Made by a program: the position numbers and the translations under genes
Shown: one piece after another, positions 20,301 through 31,999 of the stretch
How the letters are laid out: every line of letters starts with the position of its first letter
How positions within the stretch are numbered: the stretch's first letter is position 1
Notes under the pieces: model-generated
What the model was told of the DNA's origin: nothing
What the model saw: the letters and a program-made list of their open reading frames with translations, nothing else
Database searches by the model: none
DNA from: Patella vulgata
Lineage: Eukaryota; Mollusca; Gastropoda; Patellidae
DNA: 64,000 nt
Reading direction: 5' to 3'
Assembly (NCBI RefSeq): GCF_932274485.2
Contig: NC_065885.2
Span: 35,787,062-35,851,061, forward strand

Positions 20301-23300
20301 TATCTGACCCACTAATCAAAATAATCGATGCACCATTACTTAAATGTTCATGATTAAACTTACAGTATACAGTATATCCTCGGTCAGTGACAGGACATTT
20401 TGGGCAAAAATTTGTATTGAATAATATCAAGCTGTAACAACATTCATACCTGGGTCCTGTTCTTTGCTTACAACCACTATACTATAGTATGTGTAGTAAT
20501 GATTATTGAGTTGATAATAATCGGAACTTTTGCTTGGAGCATATGGACATTATATGTTGATATTTTTCCGTGCAGACATTTTAAGTATTGATGCCTGATA
20601 AAGACGATATGTCATGCACTGATGTTTGAATAAGTATATAAAATTATTAATGGATGATAAGTTATAGTAGAGAGGCGGGAGCTCGGGGAGTGAGCCCAAG
20701 GCCTTTCCCTTATGCACCGCCCAGTAGCTGTATGAAAATGTATATTATTCTGAATACATATGTTACTGATAATAAACCTATTATAGACGAAGTATATCCT
20801 GTTGTCCTGCGAATTGAAATTACTGTTCCACTCCGATTCTAATAGCATAATGAACCACGCTGTCGCCTTTCGGTATGTGTCGTCCAATGAACTGACAAAA
20901 TCTACTTACTCGGTGTCGCCTTTCAGAGCAGCATGATGAAGAGGGTTAAACCCTTTTCTGTTGACCAAGGTCAAATCTGTACTTCGCGATTTACACAGTA
21001 TGTTGACAGCACTACTTGAGCCCTTAGCAATAGCATCATGTAGTGCGGTGTCACCAACTTTGTCCTGAATTAAATCATACCCATTAAACAAAATATATTT
21101 GAAATTGAACACGAGAAACCAGGGAATGTTTTGCTTTTGGTTAAAATACACAAGGTATCTAAGTATCACTTTCAATTAGTATTACAGTATATTCTCCGGT
21201 TATCGATGTGACTATCTGAACCACAATAATATGTAATTAGATTCCCTTTGGGGACTTTTATAATGATACCGCAACAGTTGTGTATGAAATATCTAATGAC
21301 ATTAAAATACAAAATGCGTACCTGAATATTTGCATCACATCCTCTCTGTATCAAAAGGGAAATTATATCTCCAAAATCTTCAATCGCTGCGGAATGTATA
21401 GCTGTTCGTCCATTGTTGTCAGTAACAGTTATGTCACAACCCTTTTCAATCAAATATTTTGCTATTTTCTTTTTCTCCCTTTTTGCAAAATTAAAAAAAG
21501 GCACAACACTCATTTCCATGGTGCTAGCATAAAAGCTATTGATATTAGGATGATTTGTTAATGCAAAATTGAAGGATTAAAGATAGATTTACGTAACTGT
21601 AATATGGTTTGACTTCCTACTTTTCGGCATCAACCCGGCTTATGAAGACGTATTGTCACATGTAACAGAAGACTTTAAATTGACAAAATAAATATGTCGA
21701 TATGTGTTACAATTTTAGATCCATCACTAATCAAAACAACATAACAGATCAACACATTTTTTAAAAAAAATACTTTGACCTAAATTAAAAATTGAAGAAG
21801 TTTAGCTTTAATTCATATTTCCAAATAACTAAAATCTCAAGAATCAATAAGCCGCCTGATAAACTTTGTTTTGGATTAAATCATTCAAATATTTTAGTTT
21901 TATGGAAGGGTATCGCTGCCAATATTAACTGCTCTGCTAAAATGTCTTTTCCATTGATTATATGTAAAAAGTACAATGTACAATGTCCTAAAACCGGTAA
22001 TGATGAAGTCAAAAGACCTCTAAGGCGAAAGTTAAATGGAAAACGTCAAATGTAATGTGTCAAATGACAAATGTTTGATTGGAAAAGGCTGCGTTTTAGC
22101 ATTTGCGTTCTGTCGCATTTCATTTGATCTTCACGCTTTCTACATAGCATCTTAAGCAGAGCACTAACTATGACATGCAAATATAGGATATCACGTGACT
22201 TATTAACAGTATACGGAAACGAGGTCGAGATCATCCTGGCACACTATAAGTAAGCACACGATAAGGAGAAATCAACCTGGCACACTATAGGAATTGTACT
22301 TACCTTGAAAAAAACGATCAAATTTGGATGGTACTAAACTATATTACCATGATTACGGATGGGGGGGGGGGGTGTATGCAATGTCAAAATACAGGTCATA
22401 ATACGATATTCACGATATCATGTTACATATCAGTGAAAAGCACGTTTATGTATACTCTTTCCGCTCTTTAAGGCCTACATGTATATTCATTATTGGTTGG
22501 GCACAATGATTATACTTTTTAAAAAAATGGATTAAAGTTAATTAGCATGTAATAAAATTTATGGAGCGGGTGTGGGGCGGTGGCGAGGGTTTAAAAAATA
22601 CGGGTCTTAATACGAAATTCCAGTTATCGTGTTATACATCACTGGAAAGTATGTTTCTATGGCTCTTTGAATCTCTCAGTTATTTCCTGGCACATTCATA
22701 CTTTAGAGAAAGAAAAGTCCTCCTTGTTTTGTCGAAAGAAATGTGTCGCTGTCCGACAGTAACCTAATTGCTAAATATAGACTATACTGACAATTTATGT
22801 TATTTGTCAAAGGCTCGGATTAAACATACCAATCACATGATTTTATTGCAGGCACGGTCGTCCCGTGAATTTTTTATAGGTTGCCATGTTGATTGCCCAA
22901 AATCGTGGGGTAAATATCTTATGTGTGTGAAATAGCTTTATTTAACGTCCGCTTCCACCGAGGTGATATCGCAGTCAATGTAAATATCTTATAGTGTGCT
23001 GGCTTATAGTGTGCCAGGATGATCTCGGCCTCGTTTCCGAATAATGTTAATAAGTCACGTGATATCCTACATTTGCATATCAAACTTAGTGATCTGCGTA
23101 AGATGTTATGTAGAAAGCGTGAAGGACAAATGAGACGCGGCACAACGCAAATGTAAAATGTGATGAGGGAAATGTCAAATGTAGACACGTCAAAAACAGC
23201 ATTTTCCAATAAAAACTTTGACATTTGACGTTTTACATTTAACTTTGGGCTTAGAGGTCTTTTGACTTTATCATTACCGGTATTAAGACTTTATACATTG

Positions 23301-26300
23301 TACTTTTTACACGTAATCAATAGAAAACACATTTTAGCAGAGCATTTAATATTGGCAACGATACCCTTCCATAGTGCTTTGCTTTATACCCAATTATAGC
23401 AGCTGCTACGGCTGTGTTTCCGAGATGATCGACAATGTTGATGTCAGCACCTTTCTTCAACAGTTCTTCAACTATGGCATCTTGACCTTGATGACTGGCA
23501 AAAATTAAAGGTGTCACGCCTTTAAAGGTTTTGTTAATCTGAAAATACAGATATAAAAAGAATAGTAACATTGCCAATGGCGGTGCAGAACAGTAGAGCG
23601 TTTAAAGGTTTTGCTAATCTGAAAATGCAAATGGGCAAAGAATAGTAGGCTAATCATGCCAATGACAGCACAGAACAGGACGTTAAGCCTCATTTCCTTT
23701 CATTGCCAATCAATGCATCGGATTATCGGAGGTGGTGCTGCACTTTGAAATCAGGACGAATGGCTAAACAAAAATAACCCACATTGACCAATACTATAAG
23801 TTTACTTATGCAAAGATTACAGTGATAATTCAAAAATAACACCTTAATCATGTTGTTTGTAGAAATGGGCAATTTGCAGTGGGCAGTGGGTAAGTGAAGG
23901 ATACGTAATGGTTTGAGATTTCGCGCTCCAATGGATTTGTGCTTTCCCTCTCAAAATCATAATCATAATGCTCCACCTGTGTGAATAACTTAGATGCTTG
24001 TTTTAACATAATTATATAAGACTGCTCTGATTGAGTAGTGTCTTATATACTTTGACGTTTATTCGATTTTGAGCACTGGAAGTTATAACTTACCACTGAC
24101 GGGTCTCTTTGAATTATAGAGCGGGCCTCAGATGTATCACCTTCTGATATGGCTTTATAAAGAGCTAATATTGCCAAATCACTGCCCAGTCGCTCACCCG
24201 CACCCCGCATTAAGCCGCCCATCATCAACATCATTAAGTGGTTGAGATCTATATTTAAAATAAAATGAGGGTAATGTTCAGAATTTAATTGAAGAAGAAA
24301 AAAGTTAACTCGCCCCCATGTCATCCCTATCCGTGATAATGGCGGTAAGCGAATATTTACTGCTGTTGAGAATCTATGTTAGATACAATGAAGGAAGAAA
24401 CCGAACATTATGTTAGTTTATTATTATTTGTTCACGTATCATAATTAATTCTTTTCAAGGATATACTTGTCCCATACTTTCCAGCTGCTGTAATGGATTG
24501 TCACTATCATCACTATCACCATCGTTGTCATCGCTCCCATGTTCATCTTCCTCATAAACTGTCTGGCCTGGCGCTGGTGTACAGCATCCAGGATTATACA
24601 GAAAGATTCTCCTTCCAAATTCCACAATAACATCGCCATCTGAATCCTTTTTAACAACTTTGCCAACTTTTCCAAGGTACTTTAAACACAGAAAGGCAAT
24701 AATAATTGATACCAGCGGTTGTCAGGCAAGATACGCCCACGTTTTGCAAGAGATGGATAGAGAACAAGCTAAAAACAAAAGCGTTTTTTCGTACAATAAG
24801 GGGCCATAATCCAGAAAGGTATGGTCTGAAATATCGAAAAGGACCGAATCTTTGAGATGTAAAGATATATTTATTTTAAAGTTTCACCAACATCGGATAA
24901 AAATTGTGACCTCTAGAGGGTCCACAACCTTCGTATTACATACTTTTACACCATTTGCGTACAAAGAGCGGCCATTTTCCCGAAATTCGAATTCAACCTT
25001 TATTATGGTGGAATGGTGATATATTTAAACAGTTTTTAAAATCGGATAAAAATTGTGACATCTAGAGAATTCACAAGCTAAAAAACCATGATTTTTTCGT
25101 ACAATCAGGGGCCACAACCTTGACATACCACTATATTCATACGTGGGGCGGTCATTTTGTCCGGCAAATTTGGTCCGATTTTCACGAAATTCGAACTGAA
25201 CCGACATTACGGTGTAACGACGATATATTCAAACGTTTTTTTTTTTTAAAAATCGGATAATAATTGTGACCTCTAGAGGGACCACAAGCTAAAAACACGA
25301 TTTTTCGTACAATCAGGGGCCATGCCTCTGGAAGTTATGATCCGATATGCGCGAATACCGAAAGGAACCAAGATCTGTGGGTTATAAACATATCAAGTTT
25401 CATCAAAATCGGATGAAAATTGTGACCTCTAGAGTGTCTATAAACTAAAAACGTGATTTTTCGTACAACTATGGGTCATAATCCATGAAGTTATGACCTG
25501 TGACCTGCAGAGCGTCCACAAATAAATTGTGGACGGACGGACGTCCGGTCGGACAGGGGCGACGGCATAATAAATCTACATAAAAATGTGGGCTTATAAA
25601 AATTTCTATACTCGATGGGCTTTTGCAGTTTAATTAAAATGAGTGGTATATTCGTACTTAAAGATACATTCCCATGTACAAACTGTGTTATCGGTTGATA
25701 CATTAGGACTCTAATCAATACAAGCGCTCCCTGTGTGATGCCACTCGAGCAGGCAACAAAGTTGACAACCTGCCAGTTAGTGTCACCCTTACATGTTTGT
25801 CTTTGCGCGACCTCATTTGTGTTTTTCAGTGAATCCAGTATTTTTCTATTGAGATTGGATGTTTCTAGTTTTCATATATACATACCAAACTTATTCTTTT
25901 ATTGGAAAAAACTGTCATATTAAACATTCTCGATGGAAAGCATATTTTAATATATTGAAGACATTTAAGTAGACAATAACTAATGTTATTAATATGCATT
26001 ACTTGTTTCATTTGTGGGTTGTAGCCACCATGTTCATCTTGAAGTGTTTCAACGCTCTGTTCATCAGGAAGAATCCGTACAATGTCCCCCACATTCAAAT
26101 CATAAACCTAAAACATTATATATATATATATCTATATCATATTAACTTTTAATAGTTCATCTTAAATGGGCAAAGAGCAGGAAATGTGCCATTTTGTGTT
26201 AGTCAGTCTCATCCAATAATTCCTAGATGTGTACTTGATTTCTTTAGCTATACCATTCACGTATATCAGAAAAATTAAACACAATCGACCAGTGTGAACA

Positions 26301-29300
26301 AATTCTGCAGAAAGAAATGTAAAAATACTCGAAAAAAGTTCCTTTTACCTTTTTCAAAACTCTTGGATGAAAGCGAAACTTTGTCCCACCGAATTCTGCT
26401 ATAGCATCACCATTTGGAGTAAAGCCTTTGATCTTTCCAATTTTCCCGATACACTAATGGAAATAAAAATTGTAAAAAGCATATAAATTAAAACATTTTA
26501 TGGGCATATTTATTTTACTGCAGCATGAATATATCTTCTATACCTAGTCTTATCTTTCCTAAACTGAAAGTAGCAAAACACTATAATTTAAAAGCTTATA
26601 ATTAAAACGTGTGAGATATAAATGGGGTAATGACAATGCCGTACGCGGACCAGGATATGCTTACCTTTTCCGTAATACCCCATAACATTGGGATCATCTG
26701 TGATTTGTTTGATTGTGCCGATAACTAGCAACGATCCATTCAGTGAGAGGCGCTATAGTGCATTTTAATTTGTATTAAAAAGGTGTGAATCTAACAGTAA
26801 GGCTCACCTCATGTTCGCTTATAAACAATTATCAACAATAATGACTGACTTACATTGGTCATGCCTTTAGTATAACCGCAGTGTTGTTTTTGAAGTTCTT
26901 CAAGATTGGCCGATGAAACCACAATACATACATTATCATCATCTTGTAAAGCTTCGGAACTATCTTCTATATTTTGTGCACCAGTTCTTTGGACTATTGC
27001 TCTTTTAGACTCCGGTGGGTTTTCTGTTAGAAAATTGTATCTGTTAACCCATTAGACATTTTACCTAACTAAAGCCTGAGGCACACATTGCCGGTACTGG
27101 CCACGGTTTACCCGATCTTTAATAGAAATAAGGCTTGATCTTGCATTTAAATCAGTATATCTTATCGGGGTAGAACTAGCGGTCGTTGCTTCGGGAACAT
27201 GGGATTACCCGGGATCTCCCCGGGAAGGTGTGAATTAAATTAGAAAAAAGGATTGGATTATCCAGACAAACCTTTTCTTTCCGAGAAGGTGTGAATTGGA
27301 TCTGACAAATGGGCTAGATTATCCAGACAAGCCTTATCTCCAATATGGACTCATGTCGTTGTGAATAAATCAGATTAATGTAACTATACGCATTGTATAC
27401 AGGCAAACAGCCTCTATATTAATGTAACTATACTCACTGCATACAGGCAAATGATCTCTATCGTAATGTAACTTAACCATACATTTCTATTATATATGCT
27501 CTATTTATGACTATAGGAACTATGCTCACCACATACTGGCAAATGGTCTCTATAGTAATGAGTTCCACGAGATTGGTGGACGAATTGTAAATCCACTTTT
27601 CCATCTTCAGCACCAAGACGATATATATAGTAAGAACCAGAAGGCGCCCATTTTACACGAACTTTATTTCTGGTTGTACTACTGTTCTTATCGCCATATT
27701 CTACTGAGATAACTTCACCAGTTTTTTCGGCGCCACCTTCAAAAATAGTATTTACATGTTGTCAGAATCTAAAACATAACAATTTCTAAGCGTGTAAGAT
27801 AACATGCGAAAACACGAAGACATGAAAGGTGGTTTAACACCATTCTTACTCTCCGGCACCAACCAGGAAAAAGGAGATGGGTAGATATTGTGCTTTGAGG
27901 AAACTTTTACCCTGACAGCTACACTCCTACAGGAATCTTTAACATGCTACAAATGGCAAACACGGAACCTTCGATGTTTCCTCCATCTGAACTGAATCAA
28001 CGGTAAGGTGAAACCAAACAGGAATTTTCTTGGCCAACTCCTGTATCAAACCCAGCTCCATGTTCGACGATGCTCACGCTATATATCAGATAAAAACATA
28101 CCAAATCTCACACGAATAATATATATTTCCTATTATTATTACCATCTTGATCTCCGTATTTCCAATCGTGTCCTCTTTTAACAACGGCACCAGGAAAAAT
28201 CCCCATTGTTTGAGCTTTGACACTGGTGGCCCTCTTTGGAACTGGGACGCTGACGAAAAATAAACTTTTGTGAGACATACAGATATATAATGCAGTCCTA
28301 CTCGTGCACAAGTTACTCGAGCTGTGTTTTAGAAAGATGTCTACTATACTGCTGTCAACTGGCACTTGTATACTGTAGCCATTATTATATAATAATCAGA
28401 CTTTCTTTGATATGATTACAAGTTTCAAATCCTTGTAAACAAACAGAGTGTCGAATAGAGGACATTACCCACCCTAATGTGTTACTTTATATTCATAGAA
28501 GGTGTTTCCTTTTGGTAAACAATGCAAAATTACACCCACCTACACCCTCCCCAGCAACAAAAACCCCCAACAAAAACAAACACCCCCAAAATACAAAAGA
28601 CAAGCGGTTGACATGCAAGGTACGCTTACATTTTGCAAGAGACGGACAGAGAACAAGCTAAAAAAAAAGCTATCTTTTGCACAGTCAGGGGCCGTAATCG
28701 AAGATGTTATGGTCCGACAGGAGACAATATCAAGAGGAACCAAGTTCTTTGGGATATACACATATATTTTAAGTTTCATCAAAATCGGATAAATATTTTG
28801 ACCTCTAGAGGGCCCAAAAACTAAAAACGCGATTTTTCGTACAACCAAGGGCCATGATCGATCCAGTAAATTACGGTCCGATATCAGTGAATATCCAAAG
28901 GAACCGAGATCTTTGGGATATAAACATATTATATTTTACGTTTCGTCAAAATCGAATAAAAATTGTGACATCTAGAAGATCCACAACCTTGGTATTAATA
29001 CTTTTACACCATTTGCGTCCGAGGAGCGGCCATTTTGTCGGACAGTTTCGGTCCGATTTTCACGAAATTCGACCTCAACCGTCATTAGGGTGTAACTGTA
29101 ATATATTTGAAAAGTTTTAAAATAAGATAAAATTTGTGACCTCCAGAAGGACCACAACCCAAAAACGCGATTTTTCGTACAATCAAGGGCCAAATTCCAG
29201 TTAAGGTCCGATGTGCGCGAATATCGAAAGGAACCGAGATATTTGGAAACGTATATTTCAAGTTCCATCAATATCGGATAAAACTTGTGACCTGTAGAGT

Positions 29301-30476
29301 GCCCACAAACAAAATGTAGACGAACGGACAGGGGCGACGACACTATAAGTCCATGTAAAAATGTGGGCGTATAAAAACAATCAAAAATTATAAAAAACTA
29401 CATGGATTTACCCTTTATCATCAGGTGTTGTGTATCTGGTAAAATCATGGTGTGTGTCATGTTGATCTGTTACATAACATACAGGACACAGATGACAGTC
29501 ACTACACACATTACAAGTCCATCTCATTCCAAATATCCCTCTTTCAGAACATACAGTACAGTCTGTTCCCTCGTGACGGACCCCTTAAAGGAGAATTCTC
29601 GGATATAGTACAAATCTTCTTACATCTTGTGCCTGTAGGAAACTTTCTGCTATTCCCCCCCCCCTCCAGCAACTAATTGCATTTTGCAGGTCGTTGTTGT
29701 GTTTTACTTACCGCTTGACAAAGTTTATAAACACTTATCAAATAGTCGAATTTATCAGGTCACTCAATTAAAGTTTACAGGTGAGTGCTCTAAAAGAGCT
29801 GTGTACCTCCTTTAAATTTTCAGACGGCTCAAGGTGAAACTTTCAGAAAACGTAAATATGCCATTTCGGCACCTTTGACGTTCGATCGGAATGATTTAGC
29901 GAATTTGTGTCCCTTTAGATACAGTACAAAATGTAATTCTGTACAACCGTAAACAAACTTTATTATAAACAAACAAATTGTATAACTAAGTTATCAAGGA
30001 CATTTATGCAAGGATTAAACGCTGTAAAATGAGACACGTTTTCGACTCGAAATTGTTGTGAATGTTTTGTACGTCATAATCCAGTTAAACTGGGAAAGAG
30101 TCAGAATTAAGCTGGACATGGGTTAACGTCACCCGACTCATTAGCATACCCCAATTTAGCAATAAGATACTACAGGCATTGATTTCTTGTTTTAACAGTG
30201 TATATATGAAAGTACGATGAAAAAACTTAGCATAGTTACCAACAGGCTTTGAACATTTACCCATTACTCACCTGTGGTTCCATTATCAAAAACTCTTAGA
30301 TCATGGTGTCCGTTGTGTCCAATTCTACAGGTATTGCGATTACCATTATCCCATAGAACCTCCACTGTTTCTAAACCACCAACACTAACAACTGTACCAA
30401 GGTGTCCTTCTCCACCATCTATATCACCAGCTATCCAATCTGGTCCTCTAATAACACGTTGTCCAACTACTGCCAT
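17292..30476 (-). CDS. Mind-bomb-like protein (MIB/HERC2, ZZ, ankyrin) without visible RING fingers
   Basis: Seventeen exons: 30476-30272, 29583-29412, 28249-28143, 27736-27530, 27023-26854, 26453-26349, 26107-26003, 24679-24478, 24248-24094, 23538-23390, 21478-21322, 21064-20910, 20144-20018, 19781-19679, 19207-19113, 18529-18348, 17382-17292. All introns fit GT..AG, phases agree at each joint, and the sum is 2487 bases (828 residues plus stop). Domain order matches animal Mib1/Mib2: MIB/HERC2, ZZ finger, MIB/HERC2, two MIB repeats, acidic linker, ankyrin repeats. Mib proteins ubiquitinate Notch ligands (Delta/Jagged) to trigger their endocytosis, using C-terminal RINGs. Here the chain stops where those would begin, and human MIB1 has about 1000 residues. 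Unless RING exons were missed, it cannot act as a ligase alone. Mib1 versus Mib2 not resolved. Family certain; last exon least certain. Confidence 0.88.
17758..17860 (-). repeat. SINE family B fragment (intron)
   Basis: Matches the centre of the second SINE family (GGTCTTAA, GGAGACCCTACTACTCC, TCACGTACAA) in reverse orientation. Both ends are lost. Confidence 0.45.
18348..24248 (-). CDS. Mind-bomb-like gene, exons 9-16: ankyrin repeats
   Basis: About eight ankyrin repeats, often one per exon: LALYKAISEGDTSEARSIIQ, VTPLIFASHQGQDAIVEELL, GRTAIHSAAIEDFGDIISLL, GDTALHDAIAKGSS, GFNPLHHAALKGDTE, GFTALHVAAVNNHDDCARIL, GDTPLSLAAGRGLVETVKVL, KETPLHAALSQ and the last GLGIATKENRIKAACTLIEN. The TPLH-type signatures and the unusual penultimate GLG repeat match the Mib array. 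The acceptor at 21479 (phase 2) joins AAAIIG to EKKKIAKYL cleanly. Confidence 0.87.
18690..18955 (+). repeat. SINE family A, old copy (intron)
   Basis: Diverged body (CCCTTGTCAGTGACGCAGG, AACTCCGAGGTACTGTGTAT) and a recognisable tail (CAGAACAGTTGGAAGTTAAG, then ATTTC repeats). Lies between exons 15 and 16 of the mind-bomb-like gene. Confidence 0.6.
21890..22245. repeat. Left arm of intronic inverted repeat
   Basis: Matches 23000-23385 in reverse complement with roughly 80-85% identity by eye: ATGGAAGGGTATCG, TAAAAAGTACAATGTA, AAAAGACCTCTAAG, GGATATCACGTGACTTATTA and GATCATCCTGGCACACTATA all recur inverted. The spacer of ~750 bp holds a tandemly duplicated ~220-bp segment (22340-22460 and 22560-22670) and a run of Gs near 22361. 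All within one intron of the mind-bomb-like gene. Confidence 0.75.
23000..23385. repeat. Right arm of intronic inverted repeat
   Basis: Reverse-complement partner of 21890-22245. Its outer edge reaches to within a few bases of the 5' splice site of the exon ending at 23390, so the transcript could form a long hairpin starting right at that donor. Confidence 0.75.
23521..23705 (+). repeat. Local ~83-bp duplication at an exon start, plus SINE A tail
   Basis: The stretch TTTAAAGGTTTTGTTAATCT and the following intron sequence at 23521-23600 are repeated at 23601-23680 with a few changes. The exon's first bases and its 3' splice site are therefore duplicated upstream in the intron. The SINE A 3' tail (CAGAACAGGACGTTAAG, ATTTC) closes the second copy. 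Confidence 0.7.
24478..27023 (-). CDS. Mind-bomb-like gene, exons 5-8: MIB repeats and acidic linker
   Basis: Exon 5 carries an acidic stretch and the first half of MIB repeat 1 (VCIVVSSANLEELQ, HCGYTKGM). Exon 6 (26453-26349) gives its second half (CIGKIGKIKGF, FGGTKFRFHP). Exon 7 (26107-26003) starts repeat 2 (GDIVRILPD, LQDEHGGYNPQM) and exon 8 (24679-24478) completes it (YLGKVGKVVKK, FGRRIFLYNP). An Asp/Ser/Glu-rich linker follows. The two repeats share the same exon split, both in phase 0, which supports the model. A GTATGG donor at 24477 keeps phase with the next exon. Confidence 0.85.
24718..25602 (-). mobile_element. Tandem-cored element (intron)
   Basis: Reverse-oriented relative of 12151-13795. 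It reads TCAGGCAAGATACGCCCACG at the left, then about four core units (AAAATCGGATAAAAATTGTG, ACCTCTAGAGGGTCCACAA). A GGACGGACGGACG stretch and AAAATGTGGGCTTATAAAAA close the right end. It lies between exons 7 and 8 of the mind-bomb-like gene. Confidence 0.8.
26665..26752 (-). pseudogene. Diverged duplicate of a mind-bomb exon (relic or cassette)
   Basis: Open between a CACTATAG acceptor and a GTAAGC donor, this 88-bp segment reads LLVIGTIKQITDDPNVM, GYYGK. It resembles the neighbouring true exon (CIGKIGKIKGF, TPNGDAIAEFGG). It ends in phase 1 while the next exon needs phase 0, so its inclusion would shift the frame. It is best read as an old exon duplication, perhaps spliced as a poison exon. 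Confidence 0.4.
27128..27345 (+). repeat. Foldback-family fragment and ~75-bp tandem duplication (intron)
   Basis: The part at 27128-27215 (AAGGCTTGATCTTGC, TATATCTTATC, GTCGTTGCTTCGGGAACATG) is a deleted relative of the element at 5400-6050. From 27220 two head-to-tail copies follow of a unit with GGTGTGAATT and GATTATCCAGACAA. Confidence 0.55.
27360..27475 (-). repeat. Tandem copies of an exon end with its 5' splice site (intron)
   Basis: On the minus strand the exon ending at 27530 finishes with AGAGACCATTTGCCAGTATG and continues TGGTGAGCATAG. Two diverged copies follow in the intron: AGAGATCATTTGCCTGTATG, CAGTGAGTATAG, and a second with GTTTGCCTGTATACAATGCG. Both keep donor-like sequence and are candidate decoy or alternative 5' splice sites. 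Confidence 0.6.
27530..30476 (-). CDS. Mind-bomb-like gene, exons 1-4: MIB/HERC2 - ZZ - MIB/HERC2
   Basis: Exon 1 starts MAVVGQRVIRGPDW and holds the first MIB/HERC2 fold (GDIDGGEGHLGTVV, VLWDNGNRN, GHHDLRVFDNG). Exon 2 encodes the ZZ zinc finger: VRHEGTDCTVC, IFGMRWTCNVC, DLC-like HLCPVC, then QHDTHHDFTRY, giving the Cys/His ligands in the usual order. Exon 3 starts the second MIB/HERC2 domain (GIFPGAVVKRGHDWKYGDQD). Exon 4 finishes it (GGAEKTGEVISVEYG, VRVKWAPSGS, GKVDLQFV, HYYRDHLPVC). In Mib proteins this half binds the Notch-ligand tail. Start chosen at the only in-frame Met before the domain. Confidence 0.88.
27826..28075 (-). repeat. SINE family A, old copy (intron)
   Basis: Diverged reverse copy: GGTTTAACACCATTCTTACT at the tail side, TGACAGCTACACTCCTACAG in the body, and CTTGGCCAACTCCTGTATCA towards the head. 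Box sequences are eroded. Confidence 0.45.
28604..29383 (-). mobile_element. Tandem-cored element (intron)
   Basis: Same family as 24718-25602 and same orientation. The left end is GGTTGACATGCAAGGTACGC, followed by about three core units (TCAAAATCGGATAAATATTT, ATTTTTCGTACAA). The right end is ACGGACAGGGGCGACGACAC followed by AAAATGTGGGCGTATAAAAA. It sits between exons 2 and 3 of the mind-bomb-like gene. Confidence 0.8.
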
Positions 30477-31317
30477 AGTCTACAATACATTTAGAGATAA
30501 CTAAATGAAAAACTCTAAATTATCGATGGGTATTTTGGTTGATTTCTTGATCCTCGTTCAGACAGCCAGATAGAGAAGATATAGTTGTGGTAACCTCAAA
30601 CAGTGAAAAGATGTTTCCAAGGAGACGAGTTAATATAAGCTTTTCTTTTTGAATCCTTACATTTTTTGAAAGTGTATGTACTTAAAATCAATCTTATCCG
30701 AATAAAAAATTGTTTAAATCAAATGAAGGCCCCTTTGGCTTTAACGATTGGCGTTTAGATTGATTTCATTCATAAGTATATCTTAAGGCCATGCAGATTG
30801 TATATATCCCCACAATCTCCCCCATCCCCCAATCCGAAGTCGACATTATATTTCTATTTGATATCAATATTGACATAAACATGTAACTTAATACGAAAAA
30901 TATGTGATATCTCGAACATATTCATTAATATACGCCCCGTCGCCAGCTTATGGGATATACTTTCTCAGTTGGTGATTATCTTGTCGAAGTACGGAGACGG
31001 GGATATTTAAGATTTACGGACTTTGAGTTTGGATAGCATTTATAGGATCAATGGAAATGAAATAGGGTTTAATGTCCTGCTTTTCTGCATAATCAATAGA
31101 TTTAATCCTTACGTTTAGTTTTTATATTCCTTAGGATCAAAACAAAAGGAAACTAAAACACTGCGAATTATATTATTTAAATTAGAGCCGAGTATGTTCA
31201 CGTTTAACACAATACACTCTTGTTACCAAAGAGTTGTATATGCCCACTTCAATCACATTGCCAGAAATATTAATCATAAACCTCGCAGACAACATTATTC
31301 AACATTTTCCAGGTGAT

Positions 31318-31440
31318 TCTTAGACCATAATGTTCCTGAAGCAACAACCGTGAGATTTACAACATCTAGACGTTGCTAGATGGTCTGCAATTTCTGAACT
31401 TGTAGTTAAAGCGAGATCAAGCCTTCTATTGAATATGATA
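31318..31440 (-). repeat. Deleted relative of the 5400-5900 foldback element
   Basis: In reverse orientation it carries GAAGGCTTGATCTCGCTTTA and TCTAGATGTTGTAAA, GTTGTTGCTTCAGGAACAT, joining parts that are about 300 bp apart at 5670-6040. Confidence 0.6.
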
Positions 31441-31999
31441 GACCATAGGATGTGGCCTGTGGCGTGCCGCGTGCGTGGGTGGCACTCCTGCAAAATACCC
31501 ATTTTTACTCATGTTATTAGTGTTTTCTGACCATCAGAAATCTTCACCCAAAGTAAAGGAAATGGCATTTCAGGGACTCCAGATTCAAAAATTTCTCACG
31601 GGGCGTCGCTCGTATTAGGGTCCTGTGCATCACCCCTAAACAAAATTGACATGCACGCCCCTGATTACATCATACTATTAATTTCTTATGCATTATTCAC
31701 GATAATGTACATCACATTCGAGGAAATTTGTGAATCATAAAAGGACAGTATTAAACAAAGGAATGGCATCTAAAAGTTCCCTTTCTTTGATAAACAGAAA
31801 GTAGATACGTTACCTTTTCTAACTCTAGAATGTTTAATATCACCTGTGGACCTATCACCTGATTTATGATAATGGGCCTATATACCCTTGTATAGAGATA
31901 TTCGGGAAATATTTATACAATGTTAGTTTCGGTTGTAATAATTCAAACGTGACAGGTGTTATTAAAAATAAATATTACGTCAACAATTGATTGTATAGC

